Source: JBNJGB01 sp051747385
GTDB lineage: Bacteria; Myxococcota_A; UBA9042; PHBI01; JACKFB01
Length of the DNA stretch: 64,000 nt
Assembly (NCBI GenBank): GCA_051747385.1
Contig: JBNJGB010000034.1
Coordinates: 3,725 to 67,724, forward strand
Direction: 5' to 3'
Shown here: positions 27,890 through 35,757 of the stretch, one piece after another
Numbering within the stretch: position 1 is the stretch's first letter
How the letters are laid out: the number at the start of each line of letters is the position of its first letter
Translations under genes and position numbers: made by a program
Notes under the pieces: model-generated
Database searches by the model: none
What the model saw: the letters and a program-made list of their open reading frames with translations, nothing else
Told to the model about the DNA's origin: nothing

Positions 27890-29173
27890 ATGAGCGAAGC
27901 CGTCAAGCGGCCCGGTGAGTCCCCCGACGAGAGCCCGGGCGGCGGCATCCGGCCGTCTCCGGGCCTGCAGAACCTGCGCCCGAAGGCCCCAGGAGACGAT
28001 CCGCTCCACAGCGAGTACTACACGATCAACATGGGCCCGTCGCACCCCGCCATGCACGGCACGGTGCGGCTGGAGCTGACCCTCGACGGCGAGACCGTCG
28101 TCGAGGTGGACCCGCACATCGGCTACCTTCACCGCGGCTTCGAGAAGATGTCGGAGGTGAGCACCTACGCCCAGGTGCTCCCCTACACCGACCGGCTCAA
28201 CTACGTGTCGCCCCTGTGCAACAACGTGGGCTGGGCCATCGCGGTGGAGAAGGCCCTGGACGTGCAGATCCCGGAGCGGGCGGCCTGGATCCGGATGATC
28301 GTCTGCGAGATGAGCCGGATCACGGACCACCTGACGGCCATCGCCGCCGGCGCCCTGGAGCTGGGCGGGTTCACTCCGATGCTCTGGGCCATCCAGGGCC
28401 GCGAGATCCTCTACGAGCACATCGAGGCGCTTACGGGTGCGCGGCTCACGACGGCCTACACCCGCACCGGCGGCGTGAAGCACGACCTCCCGGCCGGCTG
28501 GGTCGACGCGGTCCGCGAGAGCCGCAAGGAGGTCGAGGAGCTGGTCGTCGACGTCGACAAGCTCCTCACGCGCAACCGCATCTTCTACGACCGCATGGCG
28601 GACGTGGGGTGCATCAGCGCGGAGGAGGCCATCGACCTGAGCTTCACGGGCCCGTGCCTCCGGTCCACCGGCGTCGACTACGACGTCCGCGTCCACGCGC
28701 CCTACCTCTTCTACGACCAGGTCGAGTTCGACGTCCCGGTGGGGCACAAGGGCGACAACTACGATCGATACCTCGTGCGCCTCGAGGAGATTCGCCAGTC
28801 CTGGCGGATCATCGAGCAGTGCTTCCAGAAGATGGAGCCCGGCCCGGTCATCGTGGACGACTGGAGCGTCGCCCTGCCGCCCAAGGACGACGTCTACAAC
28901 ACCATCGAGGGCATGATCGCCCACTTCAAGCTCATCATGGAGGGCGTCCACGTCCCCTCCGGCGAGGTGTACAGCTACACCGAGGCCGGCAACGGCGAGC
29001 TTGGCTTCTACGTCGTCTCCGACGGCAGCGGGCGCCCCTGGCGCGTCAAGGTCCGCCCGCCCTGCTTCGCGCTCATGCAGGGCCTTCGGCCGATGATCGT
29101 CGGCGGGCTGCTCGCCGACATCATCCCCACCTTCGACACCATCAACATGATCGGCGGCGAGATCGACCGCTGA
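27890..29173 (+). CDS. nuoD: NADH-quinone oxidoreductase subunit D
   Basis: 427 residues. The first 35 are a Pro/Gly/Ser-rich extension absent from many homologues. The core begins YYTINMGPSHPAMHGTVRL, continues through YLHRGFEKMSE, and ends IPTFDTINMIGGEIDR, the conserved C-terminus. NuoD is the 49 kDa-type subunit that forms the quinone cavity with NuoB; the His of GPSHPAMHG is among the quinone-site residues. NuoD normally pairs with NuoB, so a nuoB gene must exist elsewhere if the complex is functional. Confidence 0.96.
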   Translation: MSEAVKRPGESPDESPGGGIRPSPGLQNLRPKAPGDDPLHSEYYTINMGPSHPAMHGTVRLELTLDGETVVEVDPHIGYLHRGFEKMSEVSTYAQVLPYTDRLNYVSPLCNNVGWAIAVEKALDVQIPERAAWIRMIVCEMSRITDHLTAIAAGALELGGFTPMLWAIQGREILYEHIEALTGARLTTAYTRTGGVKHDLPAGWVDAVRESRKEVEELVVDVDKLLTRNRIFYDRMADVGCISAEEAIDLSFTGPCLRSTGVDYDVRVHAPYLFYDQVEFDVPVGHKGDNYDRYLVRLEEIRQSWRIIEQCFQKMEPGPVIVDDWSVALPPKDDVYNTIEGMIAHFKLIMEGVHVPSGEVYSYTEAGNGELGFYVVSDGSGRPWRVKVRPPCFALMQGLRPMIVGGLLADIIPTFDTINMIGGEIDR

Positions 29174-29198
29174 TCGCACGGTTGGCCACGGAGTCACC

Positions 29199-30818
29199 AT
29201 GCCGACGCTGACCATCGACGGGCAGGAGATCACGGTCGACCGTGGTACCTCGATCCTGGACGCCGCGAAGGAGCTCGGGGTCGACATCCCGACCTTCTGC
29301 TATCACCCCGGGCTGTCCCGTCCGGCGAACTGCCGGATGTGCCTGGTCGAGACCAACAAGGCGCCCAAGCCGCTCCCGGCGTGCTACGCCGAGGCCATGG
29401 ACGGCATGGAGGTCTCCACCCAGAGCCCGGAGATCACCAAGACCCGCAAGGCGGTCCTGGAGTTCATCCTCCTGAACCACCCGGTGGACTGCCCCATCTG
29501 CGACCAGGCCGGCGAGTGCGTCCTGCAGGACCACTACTTCAAGTACTCGGCGAAGCCGAGCCGCCTGAACATGCGGAAGGTCCACAAGCCGAAGGTCAAG
29601 CGCCTCGGCCCGGACATCGTGCTGGACGCGGAGCGGTGCATCCTCTGCACCCGCTGCGTGCGCTTCTGCGACGAGATCGCGAAGTCGAGCCAGCTCGAGA
29701 TCGCCAACCGCGGCGAGCACTCCGAGATCACGACCTTCCCGGGCGAGCAGCTCGACAACCCGTACGCGGGGAACACGGTCGACATCTGCCCGGTGGGCGC
29801 GCTCACCAGCATCGACTTCCGGTTCAAGACGCGCGTCTGGTTCCTGCAGTCGGCGACGGGCGTCTGCCCCGAGTGCAGCCGCGGCTGCAAGGTGCGCGTG
29901 GACACCTTCGAGAACAGCCCCCGGCGCTACAAGCCGCAGCACAATCCGCAGGTCAACGACTACTGGATGTGCGACGTGGGCCGGCTGTCCTACAAGGACT
30001 ACCTGGACGGCCGCGTCGAGGGCCCCGCGACCACGAGCGACGGCAAGCGCCGCGTCACGACGGCTGCCCAGGCCGTCGAGGGCGCCGTGGCCGAGCTCCA
30101 GGCCGTCTCCGACAAGGCGCGCCTGGCCGTCGTGGTCACGCCCTGGTCCACCAACGAGGACGCCTTCCTGGTCGGCAAGCTCCTGGCGGGCCCGCTGAAG
30201 GGCGCGAAGGTGTTCATGGGCGGGCGCGCGGACGGCGAGGGGGACGACATCCTCGTCCGCCCGGACAAGAACCCGAACCGGAAGGGCGTGGAGCTGATCC
30301 TGAAGACCCTCGGGGTCGCCTGGCAGCCCCTGTCCGCCCTGTCCGGCAGCTTCGACGGCGCGCTGGTCATCGGCGACGACCACGCCATGAGCGACGAGCA
30401 GCGCGGGACCCTCGAGGCGGCGTCGCGCCGGGTGGTGATGGGCGCGTTCATGACGCCGCTCTGGAAGGCGTCCACCACGTTCCTGCCCCTCAGGACGCAC
30501 TTCGAGAAGAGGGGGACGTTCACCAACTTCGAGGGCGTGGTCCAGCGCATCGACCAGGCGACCGCCGCCGCGGGCACCTGCAAGTCCGAGGGCTGGTACG
30601 CCATGAAGCTGGCCGAGGGCCTCGGCGAGCCCATGGGCTATCGCACCCCGGACGAGGTCTTCGCGGACCTCGTCGCCACCGTCCCCGGCTTCGAGGGGAT
30701 GACCTACGACAACCTGCGCCCGCACGGCATGAAGCTGGGCGAGGCGCCGAAGCCCGAGCGGCCGGACGAGGGCTCCGAGCGGCCCGACGCGCCGCCCCCT
30801 CCGCCGGTGGAGGCCTGA
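29199..30818 (+). CDS. nuoG: NADH-quinone oxidoreductase subunit G (short form)
   Basis: 539 residues. Residues 1-80 form a 2Fe-2S ferredoxin domain (FCYHPGLSRPANCRMC, then LPACY). Next is the His/Cys cluster region with CPICDQAGECVLQD, the CILCTRCVRFC and CPVGAL cluster set, then CPECSRGC and WMCDVGR, a molybdopterin-type N-terminal Fe4S4 domain. The molybdopterin-oxidoreductase part is short compared with the roughly 700-900 residues of many NuoG proteins, and the tail is Pro/Glu-rich (RPDEGSERPDAPPPPPVEA). It relays electrons from NADH-side clusters to NuoB/NuoI. No nuoE or nuoF, its usual partners, lies here. Confidence 0.94.
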   Translation: MPTLTIDGQEITVDRGTSILDAAKELGVDIPTFCYHPGLSRPANCRMCLVETNKAPKPLPACYAEAMDGMEVSTQSPEITKTRKAVLEFILLNHPVDCPICDQAGECVLQDHYFKYSAKPSRLNMRKVHKPKVKRLGPDIVLDAERCILCTRCVRFCDEIAKSSQLEIANRGEHSEITTFPGEQLDNPYAGNTVDICPVGALTSIDFRFKTRVWFLQSATGVCPECSRGCKVRVDTFENSPRRYKPQHNPQVNDYWMCDVGRLSYKDYLDGRVEGPATTSDGKRRVTTAAQAVEGAVAELQAVSDKARLAVVVTPWSTNEDAFLVGKLLAGPLKGAKVFMGGRADGEGDDILVRPDKNPNRKGVELILKTLGVAWQPLSALSGSFDGALVIGDDHAMSDEQRGTLEAASRRVVMGAFMTPLWKASTTFLPLRTHFEKRGTFTNFEGVVQRIDQATAAAGTCKSEGWYAMKLAEGLGEPMGYRTPDEVFADLVATVPGFEGMTYDNLRPHGMKLGEAPKPERPDEGSERPDAPPPPPVEA

Positions 30819-30821
30819 ACC

Positions 30822-31907
30822 ATGAACGTGGTGCTCTTCTCCCTCATCAAGTTCGCCATCATCGTCTTCGGGTTCGTGATGGTGCTGGCGACGCTGCTCA
30901 CCCTCATCGAGCGGAAGCAGTCGGCGCTGACCCAGAACCGGACCGGCCCCAACCGGGCGTTCCTGTTGGGCATCAAGCACCCGATCATGGCCTTCATCGG
31001 TCAGCTGATCGCCGAGCCGGTGAAGATCCTCTTCAAGGAGGACGTCGTGCCGGCGAAGGCGAACCACATCCTGCACCGGATCGCGCCGGCCCTGGCGTTC
31101 ATCCCGGCGCTGATGATGTGGCTCGTCATCCCGTTCGGCCCCGGCCCCAAGCCGGGCGTGGACGGGCCGCACTACTTCCAGATCACCGACCTGAACGGCG
31201 GCGTGCTGGTCATCTTCGCGGTGGCCTCGCTGTCCGTGTACGGCGCGGTCATCGGCGCCTGGGCGTCCAACTCCGGCTACTCGATGCTCGGCGGGCTCCG
31301 CACGGCGGCCCAGATGGTCAGCTACGAGGTGACCCTCGCGCTGAACCTGGTCGGGATCTTCATGATCTTCGGCAGCATCAGCATCAACGAGATCGTCTGG
31401 GGCCAGACCGAGTACCTGCTGGGCTTCATCCCCAAGTGGGGCATCGTCGTCCAGCCGGTGGCCTTCATCCTCTTTCTCACTGCGTCCATCGCGGAGACGA
31501 AGCGCGCCCCGTTCGACCTGCCCGAGGCGGAGTCGGAGCTGGTGGCCGGCTACTTCACCGAGTACTCGTCGATGCGCTTCGCCCTGTTCAGCCTGGGCGA
31601 GTTCGTTGCCATCATCGCCGTGGCCGCCATCGGCGCGACGCTCTTCTTCGGCGGCTGGCAGATCCCCTGGGTCGAGATGCCCACCACCGCGGAGGGCCTG
31701 CCCATCCTGGGCCACTGGCTCACGTGGGTCGGCGTCGGCGTCTTCATCCTGAAGACCCTCGCCCTGGTGTGGCTGCAGATGCAGATCCGCTGGACGCTGC
31801 CGCGCTTCCGGTACGATCAGCTCATGAAGCTGGGCTGGATCTACCTGCTGCCCCTGTCGCTGGCGAACGTCGCGGTGACCGCCGTCTTCATGTACTTCCT
31901 GCGCTGA
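30822..31907 (+). CDS. nuoH: NADH-quinone oxidoreductase subunit H
   Basis: 361 residues with about eight membrane helices. Conserved parts are LLTLIERKQSALTQNRTGPNR, ADVLKLLFKED-like (here PVKILFKEDVVP), and FLTASIAETKRAPFDLPEAESELVAGYFTEYSSMRFALF, the loop that shapes the quinone tunnel (quoted in part). NuoH couples quinone chemistry to the proton-pumping arm. The ribosome site GTGGAGGCCTGAACC overlaps the end of nuoG, only 3 bases separating the genes. Confidence 0.96.
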   Translation: MNVVLFSLIKFAIIVFGFVMVLATLLTLIERKQSALTQNRTGPNRAFLLGIKHPIMAFIGQLIAEPVKILFKEDVVPAKANHILHRIAPALAFIPALMMWLVIPFGPGPKPGVDGPHYFQITDLNGGVLVIFAVASLSVYGAVIGAWASNSGYSMLGGLRTAAQMVSYEVTLALNLVGIFMIFGSISINEIVWGQTEYLLGFIPKWGIVVQPVAFILFLTASIAETKRAPFDLPEAESELVAGYFTEYSSMRFALFSLGEFVAIIAVAAIGATLFFGGWQIPWVEMPTTAEGLPILGHWLTWVGVGVFILKTLALVWLQMQIRWTLPRFRYDQLMKLGWIYLLPLSLANVAVTAVFMYFLR

Positions 31908-31921
31908 GGTAACGTCCGGCC

Positions 31922-32437
31922 ATGGCTACGATTCAGGTACAGAGGAAGGAGCTGAGCCTAGGCGAGCAGCTCTACGTGAAGGAGATCGCGAGGGGCGTCG
32001 GGGTCACCACCCGGCAGCTCTTCAAGAACCTCTTCACGCGCAAGGACGTCGCCACCAAGGAGTACCCGGACGTCAAGCCGAAGTACCCGGAGCGCTTCCG
32101 GGGTCGGCACCGGCTGATGCGCCGCGAGGACGACTCGGTCCGGTGCGTGGCGTGCATGCTGTGCTCCACGGCGTGTCCGGCCAACTGCATCCACATCATC
32201 GCCGGCGAGCACGACGACGCCGGGGTGGAGAAGTACCCGGTCAGCTTCGAGATCGACCTCCTCGTCTGCATCTACTGCGGCTACTGCGAGGAGGCCTGCC
32301 CCTGCGACGCCATCCGCATGGACTCGGGCAAGCACCCGATGCCGTCGTTCACGCGCGACAAGCAGCGCATCCGAAAGGCCCAGCTCCTCGACGAGGGGGG
32401 CCTGTCCATCGCCAAGCAGGGCGGCACGTTCAAGTGA
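31922..32437 (+). CDS. nuoI: NADH-quinone oxidoreductase subunit I
   Basis: 171 residues with two 4Fe-4S ferredoxin motifs, CVACMLCSTACPANCI and CIYCGYCEEACPCDAI, which hold clusters N6a and N6b leading towards NuoB. The second motif has a fifth Cys (CPCDAI) where Thr, Val or Glu is common. The N-terminal 60 residues include an amphipathic helix that docks on the membrane arm. It is the last nuo gene here: J, K, L, M and N do not follow. Confidence 0.95.
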   Translation: MATIQVQRKELSLGEQLYVKEIARGVGVTTRQLFKNLFTRKDVATKEYPDVKPKYPERFRGRHRLMRREDDSVRCVACMLCSTACPANCIHIIAGEHDDAGVEKYPVSFEIDLLVCIYCGYCEEACPCDAIRMDSGKHPMPSFTRDKQRIRKAQLLDEGGLSIAKQGGTFK

Positions 32438-32531
32438 TGCCCACCCCGGCGGGGCGATCCTGAGCGGGGGCACCCGATACGACCTCTTCGCCCCGGTCGC
32501 CCCGGGGCTCGAGGCGCTGCTCGCCGGCGAG

Positions 32532-33569
32532 GTGGCCGAGATCGTGCCCGGGGCGCGCACCTCGCAGCGACGAGGTGGCGTGTCCGTGCACGTGTCGCGG
32601 GAGGACCTGTGGCGCGTGGCGGCGTCGTCTCGCCTCGCCGAGTCCCTCCGCGTGCGCATCGGGCACTTCCCGGTCCACGACTTCGACGAGCTCCTGGCCG
32701 GGTTGGGACGCCTGCCGTGGGACGCGTACGTCCCCCGCGGCCACGTGCCGCCCGTGAAGGTGTCGACGCGGCGCTCGGCGCTGTACCACACGGACGCGGT
32801 GGCCGAGCGCGTGATCGCCACCCTGGCGGCGCGGGGGGCCCGGGCCGAGGAGGTCGACACGCCGACCGTGCACCTGCGCATCGTCCACGACCGGGCCCAC
32901 GTCAGCGTGGCCGCCGCCGACGACCTCCACAAGCGGGGCTGGCGCCCGGAGGCCGGCGCCGCGCCGCTCAGGGAGACCCTGGCCGCCGCGTGCGTCCGGG
33001 CCGCCGGGCTCCACCGGGGAGAGCAGCCCGTGTGGGAGCCGTTCTGCGGGGCGGGGACGATGCTCGTGGAGGTGGCCGCGGCCCGCGCGGGCGGGACCTC
33101 CGCGCCTCCCGATCGAGGCTTCGCGTTCGAGCGCTGGCCCACCCACGACGCGAGCGCCTGGACGGCGGTGCGCCACACGCTGCGCGCGCCCCGGCCGGTG
33201 GGCGAGCACCTGGGCAGCGATCGCAGCGCCGGCGTCCTGGCCGCCGCGCGCCGGAACGCCGAGCGTGCCCGGCTGGACTCCGTCTGCACCTTCGTCGAGG
33301 GGGACTTCGAGCAGGTCCTGGGCCGGGTCCCGGAGGGCGCAGCCGTCCTCACGAACGTCCCGTACGGCCGCCGCCTGAAGGGCGGCCGCGGCCTGCGACG
33401 GTCCTTCCAGCGCTTCGGCGACGTCCTGGCCCGCCGGCCGGACCTGAGCCCCGTCTTCGTGCTGGTGGGCGGCAAGGACTTCGCCAAGGCCACCAGCCTC
33501 CCCTGGGACCCGCTCCTGCAGTTCTCCAACCGGGGCACGCGGGTGTCCCTGCTGCGCCTCCGGCGCTAG
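32532..33569 (+). CDS. RlmL/Trm14-like RNA guanine-N2 methyltransferase with THUMP domain
   Basis: 345 residues from the first usable GTG. A THUMP-like region occupies residues 20-140 and a Rossmann methyltransferase the rest, with the SAM motif EPFCGAGTMLVEVA and the catalytic NVPYGRRL (NPPY type). It should modify rRNA or tRNA guanine. The conserved family start RYDLFAPVAPGLEALLAGE is encoded just upstream in the same frame (from about 32475) with no ATG, GTG or TTG before it; a CTG at 32460 is the only near-start. An ATG at 32437, overlapping the nuoI stop as TGATG, is in another frame and hits a stop after eight codons. One extra base around 32444-32454 would join it. Confidence 0.82.
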   Translation: MAEIVPGARTSQRRGGVSVHVSREDLWRVAASSRLAESLRVRIGHFPVHDFDELLAGLGRLPWDAYVPRGHVPPVKVSTRRSALYHTDAVAERVIATLAARGARAEEVDTPTVHLRIVHDRAHVSVAAADDLHKRGWRPEAGAAPLRETLAAACVRAAGLHRGEQPVWEPFCGAGTMLVEVAAARAGGTSAPPDRGFAFERWPTHDASAWTAVRHTLRAPRPVGEHLGSDRSAGVLAAARRNAERARLDSVCTFVEGDFEQVLGRVPEGAAVLTNVPYGRRLKGGRGLRRSFQRFGDVLARRPDLSPVFVLVGGKDFAKATSLPWDPLLQFSNRGTRVSLLRLRR

Positions 33570-33574
33570 CCTCA

Positions 33575-33701
33575 GGCTCGCGCCAAGGCGCCAAGGCGCC
33601 AAGGCGCGAAGGATGCGCGTGAGGCTCCCTGGTGGCCGCCCCCGGTCGGCCGCGGGAGGATGGCGGTGGCTACCCCATGGGCTCGCGCCAAGGTGCGAGC
33701 T
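33575..33701. repeat. Dispersed repeat family B, copy downstream of the methyltransferase
   Basis: GGCTCGCGCCAAGGCGCC with two further CAAGGCGC units from 33575, and a shorter arm GCTCGCGCCAAGGTGCGAGC at 33681-33700. It is built from the same GCGCCAAGG-type units as the repeats at 13141, 57040 and 63766. It begins 6 bases after the methyltransferase stop. Confidence 0.6.
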
Positions 33702-33716
33702 TCCCCGACCGGCGGG

Positions 33717-33736
33717 GACGCCGGTCCTCCTGCAAC
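33717..33736. repeat. Short palindrome
   Basis: GACCGGCG-GGGA-CGCCGGTC, a perfect 8-bp stem with a 4-base loop, 17 bases downstream of the small unknown gene's stop on the minus strand. It could act as a weak transcription end for the trxB operon, although no T-run follows. Confidence 0.4.
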
Positions 33737-33752
33737 AACACGCGGACGGGGC

Positions 33753-34187
33753 TCAGAGGGAGGGGCGCATGCTCGCCAGGAAGGCGGGCAGGGTGGACAG
33801 GTCAAAGGCCAGGGTGGCCTCGCCGAGGACCTCGCCTTCCCGGTAGACCCGGCCGTGAAGCTCCGTCATGGAGGAGACGGGAGCGCGCAGCGAGCGGATC
33901 TTGCTGCCGCGGAAGCGGTGCGGCCGGCCGTCGGCGTCCCGCCACATCACCTCGTAGATGAGGTGCTCCCGGCGGAGCGGATCGATGATCAGCGTGCCGT
34001 GGGCCGGGGCGTCGGTGACGTCGTCCTCCAGGGTGACGGTCCCCTCCAGGCGGAGCGGTCCGCCCAGGACCATGTGGCGCAGGCGGCGCGCCCGGGCGGA
34101 GACCGTAAAGGACAGTCGGCGGGGGGCGCCGCCGTCGACGGGGCGCATCGCACCCGCCATCGTCTCTCGGAAGCGGAGTCCGGGCAT
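33753..34187 (-). CDS. Stand-alone domain resembling accessory regions of GMC oxidoreductases
   Basis: 144 residues with no signal peptide. Its layout (FRETMAGAM, RRLSFTVSARARRLRHMVLG, LRLEGTVTL, HGTLIIDPLRREHLIYE, YRFRGSKIRS-like HRFRGSKIRSL, TELHGRVYREG, ATLAFDLSTLPAFLASM) recalls an extra beta-rich domain found attached to GMC/cholesterol-oxidase-like flavoproteins of Myxococcota. This comparison is from memory and should be treated as tentative. The gene is third in an operon after trxB and a Rieske protein, starting 5 bases after the latter ends. The start at 34187 is chosen because the longer frame upstream overlaps the Rieske gene. Confidence 0.75.
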   Translation of the reverse strand: MPGLRFRETMAGAMRPVDGGAPRRLSFTVSARARRLRHMVLGGPLRLEGTVTLEDDVTDAPAHGTLIIDPLRREHLIYEVMWRDADGRPHRFRGSKIRSLRAPVSSMTELHGRVYREGEVLGEATLAFDLSTLPAFLASMRPSL

Positions 34188-34192
34188 GGGGG

Positions 34193-34573
34193 CTACTCCT
34201 GGTCTGGCCAGCCGGGGGGCTCCGGCGTGACGCGTACGACCAGGGTATCGCCCTCGCGTTGGAAGGGAAGCCGCTCCAGGCGCCGGCCCACGACCGGGCC
34301 CATGAAGCACTCGCCGGACTCGGGCAGGAACATGGCCCCGTGGACGTGGCACATGAGGAACTGCCCGGAGGCGTCGGTGACGTCGTCGTCGCCCAGGTCC
34401 AGGGAGAACGTCACGTGGGGGCACCGGTTCACGTAGACGTGCAGCCCCCCGTCGTGGTGGACGACGATGCCCGTCAGGCGCTCGCCCTCCCGCTCGAAGG
34501 GAAACAGGCGGGTGTCGCCCGGGCCCAGGTCGCCGACCCGGACCCGGACGGTCGGGTGCTCGTCCGGGGACAC
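34193..34573 (-). CDS. Rieske 2Fe-2S ferredoxin-like protein
   Basis: 126 residues with one Rieske domain. The 2Fe-2S ligands are Cys51 and His53 (CPH) and Cys75 and His78 (CHVHGAMF), with the usual acidic loop between them. There is no signal peptide or membrane anchor, so it is a soluble electron carrier of the type that serves oxygenases or reductases. The start is GTG, 7 bases after the trxB stop, with GAGGG upstream inside trxB. Sitting between a thioredoxin reductase and a small domain related to oxidoreductase accessory regions, it may take part in a redox route of its own. Confidence 0.9.
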   Translation of the reverse strand: MSPDEHPTVRVRVGDLGPGDTRLFPFEREGERLTGIVVHHDGGLHVYVNRCPHVTFSLDLGDDDVTDASGQFLMCHVHGAMFLPESGECFMGPVVGRRLERLPFQREGDTLVVRVTPEPPGWPDQE

Positions 34574-34580
34574 GCCGGGC

Positions 34581-35522
34581 TCAGCCCTCGATGCCCTGGG
34601 ACTCGAGCCACTTCTCGGCGTCCATGGCGGCCTGGCAGCCCGTGCCGGCGGCGGTGATGGCCTGCCGGTAGCGGGTGTCCGCCACGTCGCCGCAGGCGAA
34701 GACGCCCTCGACGCTGGTGCCGGTGGGCCCGTCGAGCACCACGTAGCCGTGGTCGTCCAGCTCGATGGCGCCCTCGAGGAACTTGGTGTTGGGGATGTGG
34801 CCGATGGCCAGGAAGATCCCGTCGATGGGGCGATCCTCCTCGTCTCCCGTGACCGTGTCCTTGAGCCGCGCGCCGGTGATGGTCTCGCCGTCGTCGCTCA
34901 GGTAGTGGCTGATGGTCTTGTTCCAGAGGACGTCGATCTTGTCGTGCGCCAGGACGCGATCCTGCATGATCTTCGACGCCCGGAGCTCCTCGCGCCGGTG
35001 CACGATCGTCACCTTTTTCGCGAACTTCGTGAGGAAGGTGGCCTCCTCCATGGCGGAGTCGCCGCCGCCCACGACGAAGATCTCCTTGTCGCGGTAGAAG
35101 AACCCGTCACAAGTGGCGCAGGTGCTCAGGCCGCGCCCCTGGAACTTCTCCTCGTCGGGCAGGCCCAGCCAGCGCGCCGAGGCGCCCGTGGCCACGATGA
35201 GGGAGTGCGTCTCGTACTCCTTGTCGCCGACCCACACGCGGAAGGGGCGCTCGGAGACATCCACCCTGTCGACGTGCTCGAACTCGTGGTGGCTGCCGAA
35301 GCGCTCCGCCTGCTTCCGCATGATGTCCATCAACTCCGGGCCCATGATCCCCTCGGGGAAGCCCGGGAAGTTCTCGACCTCGGTGGTGATGGTGAGCTGA
35401 CCGCCGGGCTGGAGCCCCTCGAAGACCAGGGGCGACAGGTTCGCACGGGCCGTGTAGATGGCCGCGGTGAGGCCGGCGGGGCCGGAGCCCACGATGATCA
35501 CGTTGCGGACGTCGTCGGACAT
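34581..35522 (-). CDS. trxB: Thioredoxin-disulfide reductase
   Basis: 313 residues. It is a flavoprotein with the FAD motif GSGPAGLTAAIYTARA, the redox pair Cys135-Ala-Thr-Cys138, the NADPH motif GGGDSAMEEA, the second-domain basic residues HRREELRASK, and the C-terminal GVFACGDVADTRYRQAITAAGTGCQAA. It passes electrons from NADPH to thioredoxin in the cytosol. It heads the three-gene operon with the Rieske protein and the unknown domain. Its promoter lies at 35561-35589. Confidence 0.96.
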   Translation of the reverse strand: MSDDVRNVIIVGSGPAGLTAAIYTARANLSPLVFEGLQPGGQLTITTEVENFPGFPEGIMGPELMDIMRKQAERFGSHHEFEHVDRVDVSERPFRVWVGDKEYETHSLIVATGASARWLGLPDEEKFQGRGLSTCATCDGFFYRDKEIFVVGGGDSAMEEATFLTKFAKKVTIVHRREELRASKIMQDRVLAHDKIDVLWNKTISHYLSDDGETITGARLKDTVTGDEEDRPIDGIFLAIGHIPNTKFLEGAIELDDHGYVVLDGPTGTSVEGVFACGDVADTRYRQAITAAGTGCQAAMDAEKWLESQGIEG

Positions 35523-35560
35523 GGCTCTCCTCGTACTTCCCGGTGTTCTCCAAGGACGGT

Positions 35561-35589
35561 CTTGTAGTCACCCCCGCCGCCACAGGCAA
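35561..35589 (-). promoter_or_regulatory. Probable trxB promoter
   Basis: On the minus strand, TTGCCT (35584-35589), 17 bases, TACAAG (35561-35566), about 39 bases before the ATG. The target duplication of MITE copy 4 begins only 3 bases upstream of the -35 box, so the element borders this promoter. Confidence 0.45.
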
Positions 35590-35601
35590 GGGATTCCCGG
35601 G

Positions 35602-35745
35602 CAGGGCGGTCGCAAAGTCGACCGCCCTCCCTCGCCCTTGCCCTTGCCCGCTCTCAGACGCGCAAAACCTATCAGCGGGTGCAATCCGGCGCCGGGCGCC
35701 GTACCGCCGAACGGCCCTCACTTCTCCGACTTTGCGATTGCCCTG
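35602..35745 (-). mobile_element. MITE-like element, copy 4 (144 bp), with 10-bp target duplication
   Basis: It starts CAGGGCGGTCGCAAAGTCGA and ends CTTTGCGATTGCCCTG, with perfect flanks GATTCCCGGG at 35592-35601 and 35746-35755. It has three hexamer units and lacks 7 bases (the TTTCCGA present in other copies) before the core; adding these back gives 151 bp, on the same 6-bp ladder as the other copies. It fits between the trxB promoter and the stop of the next gene, which is 2 bases beyond the right flank. Confidence 0.9.
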
Positions 35746-35757
35746 GATTCCCGGGCC

